A DNA stretch of 64,000 nucleotides from CAWJFJ01 sp963800065. GTDB lineage: Bacteria > Actinomycetota > Acidimicrobiia > Acidimicrobiales > UBA8190. The stretch is from the NCBI GenBank assembly GCA_963800065.1, contig CAWCZO010000011.1, positions 1 to 64,000 on the forward strand, read 5' to 3'. Made by a program: the position numbers and the translations under genes. The notes under the pieces were generated by a model that saw only the letters and a list, made by a program, of their open reading frames with translations, was not told where the DNA came from and did no database searches. How positions within the stretch are numbered: position 1 is the first letter of the stretch; each line of letters opens with the position of its first letter. Shown piece after piece: positions 42,871 to 51,588 of the stretch.

Positions 42871-44219
42871 GCCTCGAGGTAGGCGCCGAGGGTGCGGTGG
42901 AAGTGACGGATCCGGTTCTCCTGGTAGCGGGCCAGGGTCACCGGGGCTGTCGGGAGGGCCCGGAGGCCCTGCTGGACCCGCACCAGGGTGGCGGTGTCCT
43001 GGTTCAGGATGCGGCCCAGGTATCCCAGTTCGGGGGCGTCGGCCCAGCTCTGGCCCTCGGTGAGATACCGGGTGGCGGCCGGTACCGGTCGCCCGCCGGC
43101 GGGGACGGGCTCGAGGAGCATGACGTCCATGACGGAGGTCTCGTGGTCGGTGCCGTTCGGTCGGAAGCGGTAGGTGAGCGGGGTCGTGTAGCCGGCCCAC
43201 GGCATGAAGTTGGGGAAGACGAAGTACTCGATGGCGTCGAGGGCCTCGCAGTCGGTGACGGCGGATTGGTCGCGCCCCGTCCGTCCGGCCAATTGGCTTC
43301 TGGTCCGGGCGGCCAGGACGTGGCGGGCGGTGGCCCCGTCGGGGACGGCCGCATCGGGATCGTCGGCGGTCAGGAACATGGCGTCGACGATGTCCTGCTC
43401 GCTGACCTCGTGGTCCACGTGCTCGCTGGCGATGCCGACCGGCGTGATCATGCGGTTGACATGGCGCACTCCGGGATAGACGTCGTACTCGGTCTGGGTG
43501 TCGCCCGAGGTGGTGAGCAACTGGGGATGGACGGCGACCGTGTGGTAGCTCTCGATGAAGGCCTCGAGGGCCACCTTCCAATTGCAGGGCAGGACCCGGA
43601 CGACGTGGGCCGTCAGATAGCGGTCTTCCAGGGGCCACGGGGCGAAGTGCTCGGGCAGGATCTCGAGAAAGGACTCGAACGGCTCGGCGTCGCCGTCCAT
43701 GGACACGAAGACGAAGCCCCCCCAACACCCGACGCGGGCCTCGGGGAGACCGAAGCCGTCGGGGTCGACGTGGGGGAAGTCCCACGGGCACGGCATCCCG
43801 GCGAAGGTCCCGTCGAGATTCCAGGTGAAGCCGTGGAAGGGGCAGCGCAACTCGGTGAGCGGGCCCGGCTGGGTACGCAGGCGGGTCCCCCGGTGCAAGC
43901 AGCTGTTGTGGAAGGCGCGGATCCGGTCCGGGGCGCTGCGGACCACGATGAGCGAGAAGCCGGCGACGTCGTAGACGACGGAGTCGCCCACCTCCGGGAT
44001 CTGCTCCTCGCGACAGGCCATCTGCCAGAGGCGGGCCCAGACCTTCTCGACCTCGAGGTCGTGGACGGCGCGGCTGGTGTAACGCGACCGCGCCACGCCG
44101 CCGGTCCCGAGATCGTCGTCGGCGGTGGCCCTCAGGGTGGCGGGAACGGGGCGCGTCTCGGCGTCGAGGAGATCCTGGACCACGCGGGCGCCGTGGGGCA
44201 GGTCGGGAGGGCCGTTCAT
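42867..44219 (-). CDS. Rieske-type aromatic ring-hydroxylating oxygenase, alpha subunit
   Basis: 450 residues from ATG 44219, overlapping the FAD enzyme's stop. The [2Fe-2S] ligands are Cys107/His109 (CLHRG) and Cys126/His129 (CPFHG). The catalytic non-heme iron site includes His226 and His231 in EAFIESYHTVAVHPQ, with the preceding acidic bridge. It hydroxylates an aromatic or steroid-like ring using O2 and electrons from a ferredoxin/reductase pair not found here. The neighbours (SDR, KstD-like FAD enzyme, acyl-CoA ligase) suggest a cyclic carboxylic acid or steroid-like substrate. Confidence 0.94.
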   Translation of the reverse strand: MNGPPDLPHGARVVQDLLDAETRPVPATLRATADDDLGTGGVARSRYTSRAVHDLEVEKVWARLWQMACREEQIPEVGDSVVYDVAGFSLIVVRSAPDRIRAFHNSCLHRGTRLRTQPGPLTELRCPFHGFTWNLDGTFAGMPCPWDFPHVDPDGFGLPEARVGCWGGFVFVSMDGDAEPFESFLEILPEHFAPWPLEDRYLTAHVVRVLPCNWKVALEAFIESYHTVAVHPQLLTTSGDTQTEYDVYPGVRHVNRMITPVGIASEHVDHEVSEQDIVDAMFLTADDPDAAVPDGATARHVLAARTRSQLAGRTGRDQSAVTDCEALDAIEYFVFPNFMPWAGYTTPLTYRFRPNGTDHETSVMDVMLLEPVPAGGRPVPAATRYLTEGQSWADAPELGYLGRILNQDTATLVRVQQGLRALPTAPVTLARYQENRIRHFHRTLGAYLEA

Positions 44220-45763
44220 CGGTCACAGGCGGCGGCTTCGCCGGCCCGGAAGCCGAAGACGAGCGCCGGCCCGAGTGTCCCCCCGCCGGCCGGCGTGGCC
44301 GTCCCGAACGGGTTGGCGGCCACGTTCCCGGCCGCGTAGAGGCCGGCCACGGCCGAACCGTCGGAGGCCAGCACCCGACCCCGGTCGTCGGTGCGGGGCC
44401 CGCCCTTGGTCCCCATGCAGCCCCGGTGGACAGCGAGTGCGTAGATGGGGGCCTCCTCGAGCGGCGCCAAGGTCGGGTGGTGGGCCCTCGGGTCACCGAT
44501 CCACCGGTCGTAGGGCAGCGAGCCCCGGCCGAACTCCGGGTCCACACCGCGTCGGGCCCCGTCGTTGAAGGTGGACACCGTCGTGCGGAGGGTCTCGGCC
44601 TCCGCGCCGATGGCCACGGCCAGGTCGGCCAGCTCGCCGGCCCGGCGCAGCCACGGGGGGTCGGTATCGTCGGGGCGCAGCGGCCCCACCGGGTACCGCC
44701 GCCGGCAGGTGCTGTCGAAGACGAGCCAGCAGAGGGGCGTCGCCGACCCCGGGGTGCCGGGAGGGAGAAGGCCGATGGCCCGGCCGACGTCGCCGTAGTT
44801 CTGGGCCTCGTTCACGAAGCGCCGTCCCGTCCGGTCCACCATGATCGCCCCCGGATAGGCCCGTTCGGAGTGGAGGGGCCGGTAGTAGGGCACGCCGTCG
44901 AGCTCTTCTCCGGGCACGTGGAGTGCCGGCATCCACCACCCCTCGGTCATGTTGCCCACGGCGGCGCCCACGGACAGGGCCATCCGCAGGCCGTCGCCAT
45001 CGCATCCAGGCGTCCCCATGGCCGCCACCGGCGCTCCCCCCAGGTGGGTGGCGACCAGATCGGGGTCGTGCTGGAAACCGCCGCAGGCCAGGACCACGCG
45101 CCCGTCCACGACCTCCCCGCCCACCTGGACTCCCGTCACCCGGTCCCCCTCTGTGGCCAGGCCCGTGACCCGTGCCCGGGTACGGACCTCGATGCCGGCG
45201 GCGCCGACGCCGGCCAGCAGGGCGCCGACGAGCGCCCGGCCCCGGACCGGGCCCCGGAACACGACACCATCATTGTGGGCGGAACCGGTTCCCGCCGCAC
45301 GGGGCTGGTCGGGAGCGCGGTGGACCAGGGACTCCACGGCGGTGGGCAGGGACAGTGTCGCCGGCCACACCGAACGCCCACCGGACATGGCGCCGGGGAC
45401 CTCCCCGTGGTAGTCGGGCCAGTGCTCGAGGAGCTCCCAGCGAAGCGGCGTCCGGCTCTCGATCTCGCCCCCGACGCGCCCGGCGTCGGAGGCGAAGGCC
45501 ACCATCAGGCCGGGGTCCACCTCGCCGGTGGCCAAGGCACCGAGATAACGGCACGCCTCGGAGGGGCTGTCGTGGAGACCGGCCGTCCTCATGGCCTCGT
45601 TGGCCGGCAACCACACCACCCCCCCGGACAGCGCCGTCGTCCCCCCCACCGTGTCGTCGCGTTCGAGGACGAGGACGTCGGACCCGCCGGCCGTGGCGCC
45701 CAGCGCGGCGGCCAGGCCAGCCGCCCCCGATCCGACCACGACGACGCCGCCCCCGGGGGTCAC
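44216..45763 (-). CDS. FAD-dependent oxidoreductase, KstD/fumarate-reductase-like
   Basis: 515 residues from GTG 45763, overlapping the SDR stop (GTGA). FAD binding is shown by VVVVGSGAAGLAAALGA, VLVLERDDTVGGTTALSGG and the C-terminal GLYAAGNVAANPFG. The family is that of 3-ketosteroid delta-1-dehydrogenase and flavocytochrome c. In KstD the C-terminal loop carries YPGAGATIGP with a catalytic Tyr; here the same place reads TPAGGGTLGP, so Tyr is Thr. It is probably a desaturase or reductase for a related but different substrate. Confidence 0.88.
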   Translation of the reverse strand: MTPGGGVVVVGSGAAGLAAALGATAGGSDVLVLERDDTVGGTTALSGGVVWLPANEAMRTAGLHDSPSEACRYLGALATGEVDPGLMVAFASDAGRVGGEIESRTPLRWELLEHWPDYHGEVPGAMSGGRSVWPATLSLPTAVESLVHRAPDQPRAAGTGSAHNDGVVFRGPVRGRALVGALLAGVGAAGIEVRTRARVTGLATEGDRVTGVQVGGEVVDGRVVLACGGFQHDPDLVATHLGGAPVAAMGTPGCDGDGLRMALSVGAAVGNMTEGWWMPALHVPGEELDGVPYYRPLHSERAYPGAIMVDRTGRRFVNEAQNYGDVGRAIGLLPPGTPGSATPLCWLVFDSTCRRRYPVGPLRPDDTDPPWLRRAGELADLAVAIGAEAETLRTTVSTFNDGARRGVDPEFGRGSLPYDRWIGDPRAHHPTLAPLEEAPIYALAVHRGCMGTKGGPRTDDRGRVLASDGSAVAGLYAAGNVAANPFGTATPAGGGTLGPALVFGFRAGEAAACDR

Positions 45764-46515
45764 CGGCCCGGTCGCTCGATCATGCCCTCGGCCGGATCGA
45801 TGGGGCTCCACAGAGACACGCCCCCGTCGGCGGCCACCACCTGTCCCGTGACCCACCGCATCCCGAGCACACCGACGATCGCCTCGGCCACGGCGTCGGG
45901 GGTCCCCAGGCCGCCGAGCGCGGTGCGCTCGGCCACCCGCTCCCGGTACCCGGGCAGTTGCGCCGTCGAGGCGAACATGGGGGTGTCGGTGGTACCGGGG
46001 GCCACGGCGTTGACCCGGATGCCGAAGGGCCCGAGCTCGCGGGCGGCCACCCGGACGAGCTCGGCCACGCCGGCCTTGGACACCGAGTAGTGGGACATGG
46101 AACGGTCGGCCAGGAACCCCGAGATCGAGGAGACGGCCACCACCGAACCCCCGCGGCCGCCTTCGACCATGGCCCCCGCCACCTCGCGCAAGCAGAGGAA
46201 GGTGCCACGGAGATTGGTCCCCACCACGCGATCCCATTCGTCGACCGTCATGTCGAGCAGGGCGCCGAAACCGCCGACGCCGGCGGCCAGGACGGCGACG
46301 CTCAACCCTCCGAGGGCCTCGTGGGCCCGGCCCACGGCGTCGACGACAGCCGCCTCGTCGGTGATGTCGCCGGTGAGCATGAGGTCAGCGTCCTCCGAGA
46401 CGGGACGCCGGTCGAAGACGGCCACGGCCATCCCCGCGGCCCGCAGCCGACGGACGACGGCGAGCCCGATCCCGCTCGAGCCACCGGTGACCAGCGCCGC
46501 ACCCCCCAGCTCCAT
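45760..46515 (-). CDS. Short-chain dehydrogenase/reductase, first gene of Rieske operon
   Basis: 251 residues from ATG 46515. The SDR motifs are complete: ALVTGGSSGIGLAVV, VLAAGVGGFG (in place of NNAG), Ser in VVAVSSISGF, YSVSK, IRVNAVAPGTTDTP and VTGQVVAADGG. It leads an operon in which every gene overlaps the next by four bases (SDR, FAD enzyme, Rieske oxygenase, ligase). It probably makes a keto group from a hydroxyl formed by the Rieske enzyme, or the cis-diol dehydrogenation. Confidence 0.92.
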   Translation of the reverse strand: MELGGAALVTGGSSGIGLAVVRRLRAAGMAVAVFDRRPVSEDADLMLTGDITDEAAVVDAVGRAHEALGGLSVAVLAAGVGGFGALLDMTVDEWDRVVGTNLRGTFLCLREVAGAMVEGGRGGSVVAVSSISGFLADRSMSHYSVSKAGVAELVRVAARELGPFGIRVNAVAPGTTDTPMFASTAQLPGYRERVAERTALGGLGTPDAVAEAIVGVLGMRWVTGQVVAADGGVSLWSPIDPAEGMIERPGR

Positions 46516-46590
46516 GGCTCCCCCGCCTCGAACAGCCGAACCACCGGTCACGTTATGGCAGTGGGCAGGGGGGCGCTGCCGGCACCGTCT

Positions 46591-48231
46591 TCAGGTCCGA
46601 CCGGCTCCCGAGTCGACGGGGACGGCGGCCGGCCCCGCCACGCCCACCGGCGGGGTGACGACGTCCTCCGCTGCCGGGGTGGGCAGGGACGAGCTGCGGT
46701 CGTGGAGCGGGATCTCCTTGAGCATGAGGGCGAAGACGAAGGCCAGGCCGGCCACGGGAACGCCGGCCAGGAAGACGACGTGCAGAGAGCGGACGAACGA
46801 CTCGATCACGCCGGCGCGGACGGCCGGTGGAAGGGCCTTCAGCGCTTTGGGCGTGATGGTGAACGAGGACGACAGGCTGAAGTGGGTCCGGCCGTGGACG
46901 AGCAGGGGCAACCAGTGGCCGAGGCGGACGGTCAGGATCGTCCCGAACAGGGCGGTGCCGAAGGCGGCGCCGATGTTGCGGAAGAAGCTGATGGCGGAGG
47001 TGGCCGAACCGAGGTCGTCGCGGGCGATGGAGTTCTGGACGGCCAGCACGAGGAGCTGCATGACCATGCCCATCCCCAGCCCGAAGACGACCATGTAACC
47101 GGCCGCCGTGAGGTGCGAGGTGTGGGGCCCGAGGTGCGAGAGGAGCCACATCCCGACGGTCATGAGCGCGGTACCCACCACCGGGAACGCCTTGTACCGC
47201 CCCATCCGGGTGACGAGCTGGCCGGAGCCGATGGACGTCACCAACATCCCCCCCATGAGCGGGAGGAGCAGGACGCCGGACAGTGCCGGTGAGACGCCGT
47301 CGACGAGCTGGAGGTAGATGGGGATGAAGATGATGGCGGCGAACATCCCGGCGGCCACCAGGAGAGTGATGACGAAGGCGACGGCCGGGATGGGGTTGGC
47401 GAAGAGTCGGGGCGGGAAGATCGGCTCGGTGGCGCGGCGCTCCCACCAGACGAAGACGGCCGTGGCGACCAGGCCGAAGGCGATGAGCGCCACGATGATC
47501 CCCGAGCCCCATGCGTAGGTCTGACCGCCCCACAGCGTGACCAGCAACAGCGAGGTGACGGCGGCGACGAGGACGGCGGAGCCCGTGTAGTCGATGGTAT
47601 GGGAGCGACGCGGCAGGGGTAGCCGGAGGACGGCGCTCGTGATGACGAGGGCGAGGATGCCCACAGGGATGTTGATGTAGAAGATCCACCGCCAGGTGAG
47701 GTGATCGACGAAGAAGCCTCCGGCCAGTGGCCCACCGATGCTGGCGAAGGCGAAGACGCCGCCGAAGTAGCCCTGATAGCGCCCGCGCTCGCGTGGGCTC
47801 ACGATGTCGCCGATGATGGCCATGGCCAGAGCCATCAGTCCTCCACCACCGAGTCCCTGCAGGGCGCGGAAGGCTATGAGCTGGTCCATATTCCGAGCCA
47901 GGCCCGACAGCGCCGAACCGATGAGGAAGATGACGATGGCGACCTGGAAGATCTTCTTCCGGCCGTAGAGGTCGGAGATCTTCCCGTACAGCGGCGTCGA
48001 CAGGGTGGTGGTGAGGAGATAGGCCGTCACCACCCACGACAGGTGGTCGAGGCCGTGGAGGTCGCCCACGATCGTGGGCAGGGCCGTGGCCACGATGGTC
48101 TGGTCGAGAGCGGCCAGGAGCATGCCCAACATGAGCCCGCTGAAGATGATCAAGACCTGGCGGTGCGAGAGCACTCGGGCCGGATCGGCGAGGTCCTCGT
48201 CCGCCGGCGCGCCGGATCGTGTCAGGGTCAT
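46591..48231 (-). CDS. MFS transporter, DHA2 (EmrB/QacA, 14-helix) family
   Basis: 546 residues from ATG 48231; GTG 48240 is an alternative. There are fourteen hydrophobic segments. The DHA2 motifs are LDQTIVATALPTIVGDL (motif D1 region), GKISDLYGRKKIF (motif A) and ALQGLGGGGLMALAMAIIGD (motif C region). Such proteins export drugs or toxic metabolites by proton antiport. It lies 75 bases behind the Rieske operon on the same strand, so it could be transcribed ahead of it and export that pathway's compound, but this is inference. Confidence 0.94.
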   Translation of the reverse strand: MTLTRSGAPADEDLADPARVLSHRQVLIIFSGLMLGMLLAALDQTIVATALPTIVGDLHGLDHLSWVVTAYLLTTTLSTPLYGKISDLYGRKKIFQVAIVIFLIGSALSGLARNMDQLIAFRALQGLGGGGLMALAMAIIGDIVSPRERGRYQGYFGGVFAFASIGGPLAGGFFVDHLTWRWIFYINIPVGILALVITSAVLRLPLPRRSHTIDYTGSAVLVAAVTSLLLVTLWGGQTYAWGSGIIVALIAFGLVATAVFVWWERRATEPIFPPRLFANPIPAVAFVITLLVAAGMFAAIIFIPIYLQLVDGVSPALSGVLLLPLMGGMLVTSIGSGQLVTRMGRYKAFPVVGTALMTVGMWLLSHLGPHTSHLTAAGYMVVFGLGMGMVMQLLVLAVQNSIARDDLGSATSAISFFRNIGAAFGTALFGTILTVRLGHWLPLLVHGRTHFSLSSSFTITPKALKALPPAVRAGVIESFVRSLHVVFLAGVPVAGLAFVFALMLKEIPLHDRSSSLPTPAAEDVVTPPVGVAGPAAVPVDSGAGRT

Positions 48232-48347
48232 GGTCGTCACCAGGTTACCGACGGTGGTGGCGCGCCCCGGACGGGTCCGACGGGAGATGTGGCCCGGGAA
48301 CGGATCCCGGCGGGCCGGGCCCGCCGGTCAGGCCGTGGGCGGTGGTG

Positions 48348-49013
48348 TCAGCAGGTGGCCGGCACCGGGGCGTCGGCCTCGCGCTCGTCGAGGAACGACC
48401 ACCAGGCGTCGGCCGCAGCCGTGGCCGGTCCGACGACCTCGTCGGGACCGTCGGCCACGACGCCGAGGGCCTCGAGCATCCACGCCCCGTGCATCTCGTC
48501 CACCCCGGCGTGGACCTCCCAGAAGCGCGCGCCGTCGCCCTCGACGCCGTAGCGCCGTCGCAGGCCTTCGGCCTTGCTGGCGGCGACCGACGGTGCCTGG
48601 ACCTCGTAGGCGGCCACGGCGGCCAGAGCGGCGACCGGCGACGCATCGGCCATCGACCGGTAGAGCTCGACCAGAGCACCGGTGGCCGACGTCATGTCGG
48701 TGACGGGGGCACCGACGGCCGCGGCGAAGGCGTCGAACAGCTCGAGGTGGGGGGCGGGAACGGCTCGCTCGTCGTGGAGATTGGCCTCCACCAGCTGACG
48801 GGCCCGGCCGTCGGGGAGGGCGGCGGCGATGCGCTCGAGGACTCCGGGCAGGGCCGCTTCGAAGTGGCGGTACTGGGCGGCGTAGGACGCCAACTCCCGG
48901 CGTTCCAACGTGCCCGCCTCCCAGCGACGGTAGAAGGGATGGGCCAGTAGCCGCCGGGTACTGACGATGTCGTCGAGGAGAGCGTCGAGCTCGGTGTGCA
49001 GCATGGGCGTCAT
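48348..49013 (-). CDS. CADD-like di-iron protein (TenA/PqqC fold), candidate p-aminobenzoate synthase
   Basis: 221 residues from ATG 49013. It has the heme-oxygenase/TenA fold with HPFYRRWEAGTLERRELASYAAQY at the N-terminus. The metal site reads Glu82-x6-His89, Glu137 and His168-x3-Asp172-x2-His175 (VHAGVDEMHG). Spacings match chlamydial CADD as I recall it: Tyr27/Tyr43/Glu81/His88/Glu142/Lys152/His174/Asp178/His181 correspond to Tyr28/Tyr44/Glu82/His89/Glu137/Lys147/His168/Asp172/His175. CADD makes p-aminobenzoate from its own Tyr27. PqqC-type or other iron-containing redox enzymes remain possible. Confidence 0.82.
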   Translation of the reverse strand: MTPMLHTELDALLDDIVSTRRLLAHPFYRRWEAGTLERRELASYAAQYRHFEAALPGVLERIAAALPDGRARQLVEANLHDERAVPAPHLELFDAFAAAVGAPVTDMTSATGALVELYRSMADASPVAALAAVAAYEVQAPSVAASKAEGLRRRYGVEGDGARFWEVHAGVDEMHGAWMLEALGVVADGPDEVVGPATAAADAWWSFLDEREADAPVPATC

Positions 49014-49230
49014 GGTAACCGCCCGCTCCGGCGCCGCCCAGGACAGCCGACCGACCACCACATAGACAAGCGCCACGCCCGCTCAGCGCGCGATGTACGC
49101 GCGGTTGCGTCCGGGGGACCGAGAAAGTCGGCGCCGGCGTCATCCACACGGCTGCGGGTGTCGTACAGCCAGTGGTGACCGGGGCGGAATCGTTTCGTCA
49201 ACGGCTCCCGACCGACAGCGAGGAGCCGAG

Positions 49231-49530
49231 ATGGCACAGGTGAGTCGACGTTCGTTCCTGCGGAACTCCGGTCTGGCCGTGGCCGCCGCCGGTGTGATGT
49301 CACAGGTGCCGTTCCTGTCGAGCCTCGTCGGCGCCGGCGAAGCCGACGCCCCGGCCGCCGTCGATACGGCCACGGTCGGGACCGATGAGGGGGCGGCGAG
49401 CATGACGGAGCCGCTGGTGGCCCATGTCCGCGACCTGTCGACCGGTGAGATCGGCATCTTCAACGGCACCCGCGAGGTCGTCTTCAGCGACCCCCAACTG
49501 GCCGCCCGTCTGTTTCGCGCCGCCCGGTGA
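49231..49530 (+). CDS. Small Tat-signal protein of the DUF4331 cassette
   Basis: 99 residues from ATG 49231, with ribosome site GAGGAG. The twin-arginine signal SRRSFLRNSGLAVAAAG is followed by a short mature part: PLVAHVRDLSTGEIGIFNGTREVVFSDPQLAARLFRAAR. I recall this C-terminal block in small Tat proteins encoded beside DUF4331 genes; its function is not known. It lies 43 bases before the DUF4331 gene, so they are probably one transcript. The 217-base upstream interval includes a CGCGCG hairpin at 49087-49103 and no clear promoter. Confidence 0.85.
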   Translation: MAQVSRRSFLRNSGLAVAAAGVMSQVPFLSSLVGAGEADAPAAVDTATVGTDEGAASMTEPLVAHVRDLSTGEIGIFNGTREVVFSDPQLAARLFRAAR

Positions 49531-49573
49531 TCGAACCCCGAACCGTCCCTCCGACAAAAGAGAGCTGATCCTC

Positions 49574-51025
49574 ATGTCATCACACCGTGAAGCCCCCGAG
49601 ATCTCGAAGGACCCGGTGGCCGACAGCGCCGACCTCTACGCCTTCGTCAGCCCCGACAAGCCCGACACCGTGACGATCATCGCCAATTACATCCCGCTCG
49701 AGTCCCCCGACGGGGGCCCCAACTTCTACGAGTTCGGCACCGACGTCCTCTACGCCGTCAACATCGACAACGACGGGGATGGACAGGCCGACATCAGCTA
49801 TCTGTTCCAGTTCCAGAGCGAGACGACCAATCTCGACACCTTCCTCTACAACACGGGACCCATCTCGTCGCTCACCGACCCCAACTGGAACCGGCGCCAG
49901 ACCTACACCGTGACCCGGGTCCTCGAGGACGGGGAGATGACCGTTCTCGGCGCCGGCCTCCCCTGCCCGCCGTGCAACATCGGGCCGTTGTCCACGCCGA
50001 ACTACGAAGCCGGTCTGGCCAACGCCGCCATAACGACGGTGAAGGAGGGGATCACCGTCTTCGCCGGTCAGCGGGCCGAGGGCTTCTACGTGGACCTCGG
50101 GTCCATCTTCGACCTCGGCGTCCTCCGACCGTTCGCCGCCGATCACATCCTGGGCAACCTGATCTCCACCATGGCCGGCGTCAACGCCACCAAGGCGCTG
50201 AACGTCCACTCCATAGCCATCCAGGTGCCGATGGACCAGCTGACCCGCCGTCACAACGTTCCGACCAACCCGGCGGCGAAGGACTCGGTCATCGGGGTGT
50301 GGACGTCGGCCTCCCGCCAGGCGGCCACGGTTCTGCCCTCGACTCCGAAGTCGACGGCGGCCCCCATCTACGCCGGACCGTATGTCCAGGTGTCGCGGCT
50401 CGGGAACCCTCTCATCAACGAGGTGATCATCCCCTTGTCGCAGAAGGACTACTGGAACCACCAGGCACCGGCGTCCGATGTCCAGTTCGCCCAGTACGTG
50501 AGCAATCCCGAGCTGGCCCGGCTGCTGCCGGTGTTGTACCCGGGTCCGGCCGGTGGCCCCGCCGTGTTCCCCAACCTGGCCGCCTACAACGCCGCCGGCA
50601 CCCCGAACCGGGCCGACCTCACGGCCATCTTGATGACCGGCATCCCCTCCGGCGTCATCCCCGGCTTCCAGAACTTCACCGGGACGGTTCAGGCCGACAT
50701 GTTGCGGCTCAACATGGCCATCCCCCCGGCGGTGACGTCGTCGACGTTGCCGAGCAACCTGGGGCTCCTCGGCGGCGACCTCGCCGGATTCCCGAACGGC
50801 CGACGGGTCTTCGACGACGTGGTCACCATCGAGGTCCAGGCCATCGCCGGAGCGACCCTCGGACTCGTCGACCCGTCGTTCACGCCCGACGGGGCGGCCA
50901 CGGTCGTCAACCAGGGTCTCACGAGCGGCGGGACGGACCTCTCGGCCATGGGCACGGAGAATTACCTGTCCACGTTCCCGTACCTGGGCGTGCCCCACAG
51001 CGGCTACTCCACCCCGTCGAGCTAG
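49574..51025 (+). CDS. DUF4331 family protein
   Basis: 483 residues from ATG 49574. The DUF4331 pattern is clear: SSHREAPEISKDPVADSADLYAFVSPD, VTIIANYIPLESPDGGPNFY, VDLGSIFDLG, NVHSIAIQVPMDQL and RLGNPLINEVIIPLSQKDYWN. It has no own signal peptide, although relatives are often exported; the upstream Tat protein might be a partner for export or assembly. The biochemical role of DUF4331 is unknown. First half of a DUF4331-containing trio with genes on both sides. Confidence 0.92.
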   Translation: MSSHREAPEISKDPVADSADLYAFVSPDKPDTVTIIANYIPLESPDGGPNFYEFGTDVLYAVNIDNDGDGQADISYLFQFQSETTNLDTFLYNTGPISSLTDPNWNRRQTYTVTRVLEDGEMTVLGAGLPCPPCNIGPLSTPNYEAGLANAAITTVKEGITVFAGQRAEGFYVDLGSIFDLGVLRPFAADHILGNLISTMAGVNATKALNVHSIAIQVPMDQLTRRHNVPTNPAAKDSVIGVWTSASRQAATVLPSTPKSTAAPIYAGPYVQVSRLGNPLINEVIIPLSQKDYWNHQAPASDVQFAQYVSNPELARLLPVLYPGPAGGPAVFPNLAAYNAAGTPNRADLTAILMTGIPSGVIPGFQNFTGTVQADMLRLNMAIPPAVTSSTLPSNLGLLGGDLAGFPNGRRVFDDVVTIEVQAIAGATLGLVDPSFTPDGAATVVNQGLTSGGTDLSAMGTENYLSTFPYLGVPHSGYSTPSS

Positions 51026-51029
51026 TCGG

Positions 51030-51503
51030 GTGGTCACCGCCACAGAGGTGGCCTCGATCGGCGACGCCGAGCGGCGCCGCCGGTCACCGGACTCTTCCCG
51101 TACTCGGCCCGGGTCGGTGCAAGGGGAACGGACCGGGCCGAGCACGGGAGCTTCTGTCCTGCTCGAGATCGGCGGGAGCAACGGCGCCCTCGTCGTCTAC
51201 GGCTCTGACCGCCTCGCCGGCGAGGAGATCGAGATCCGACCCCACGGCGGGGCGTGGGCCGGCGTCCACACCGCCGTGCGTGCCCGTCATGTCGGCGACC
51301 GGGTGCTCCACGCCGGTGTCTTCGGGTCACTTCCGGCCGGTTGCTACGAGGTACGACTGCGTGCGGGCGCCGTCTCCGGTGGCGACGGTCATGGACATCT
51401 CCATTCCTCGCCGGCGGGGGCTAGCGAGGAGACGGTGACAACCGTGACCGTGGCACCGGGCTCCGTCGCCGAGGCCGTGGTGGGCCCCGGCCACCGGCCC
51501 TGA
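51030..51503 (+). CDS. Small beta-rich protein downstream of DUF4331, unknown function
   Basis: 157 residues from GTG 51030, four bases after the DUF4331 stop, so almost certainly co-translated. The middle (SVLLEIGGSNGALVVYGSDR, EEIEIRPHG, VRARHVGDRVLHAGVFGSLPAGCYEVRLR) looks like one small beta-sandwich, similar to transthyretin/CNA-B-like domains. It has a His/Gly-rich tail (GGDGHGHLHSS) that could bind metal. No signal peptide is seen. I do not know its function; the position marks it as the third member of the DUF4331 cassette. Confidence 0.72.
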   Translation: MVTATEVASIGDAERRRRSPDSSRTRPGSVQGERTGPSTGASVLLEIGGSNGALVVYGSDRLAGEEIEIRPHGGAWAGVHTAVRARHVGDRVLHAGVFGSLPAGCYEVRLRAGAVSGGDGHGHLHSSPAGASEETVTTVTVAPGSVAEAVVGPGHRP

Positions 51504-51588
51504 CCCCGTCGGCTTGTCCCCGTGGCCCCGGGAACCGAGACTGTCGGCCACGAGGGGGAGGGCCATGGCACTGCGGACTTCGGTGTAG

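Noticed and set aside
42253..44547. Minus-strand frame of 764 codons across the Rieske gene
   Set aside because: Most of it is a shadow of the Rieske oxygenase. Only its last part, after 42870, is real coding, namely the N-terminus of the frameshifted ligase.
49087..49103. CGCGCG-ATGTA-CGCGCG hairpin considered as terminator or operator
   Set aside because: The arms are simple CG alternation, expected by chance in this composition, and the position is not just after a gene end.
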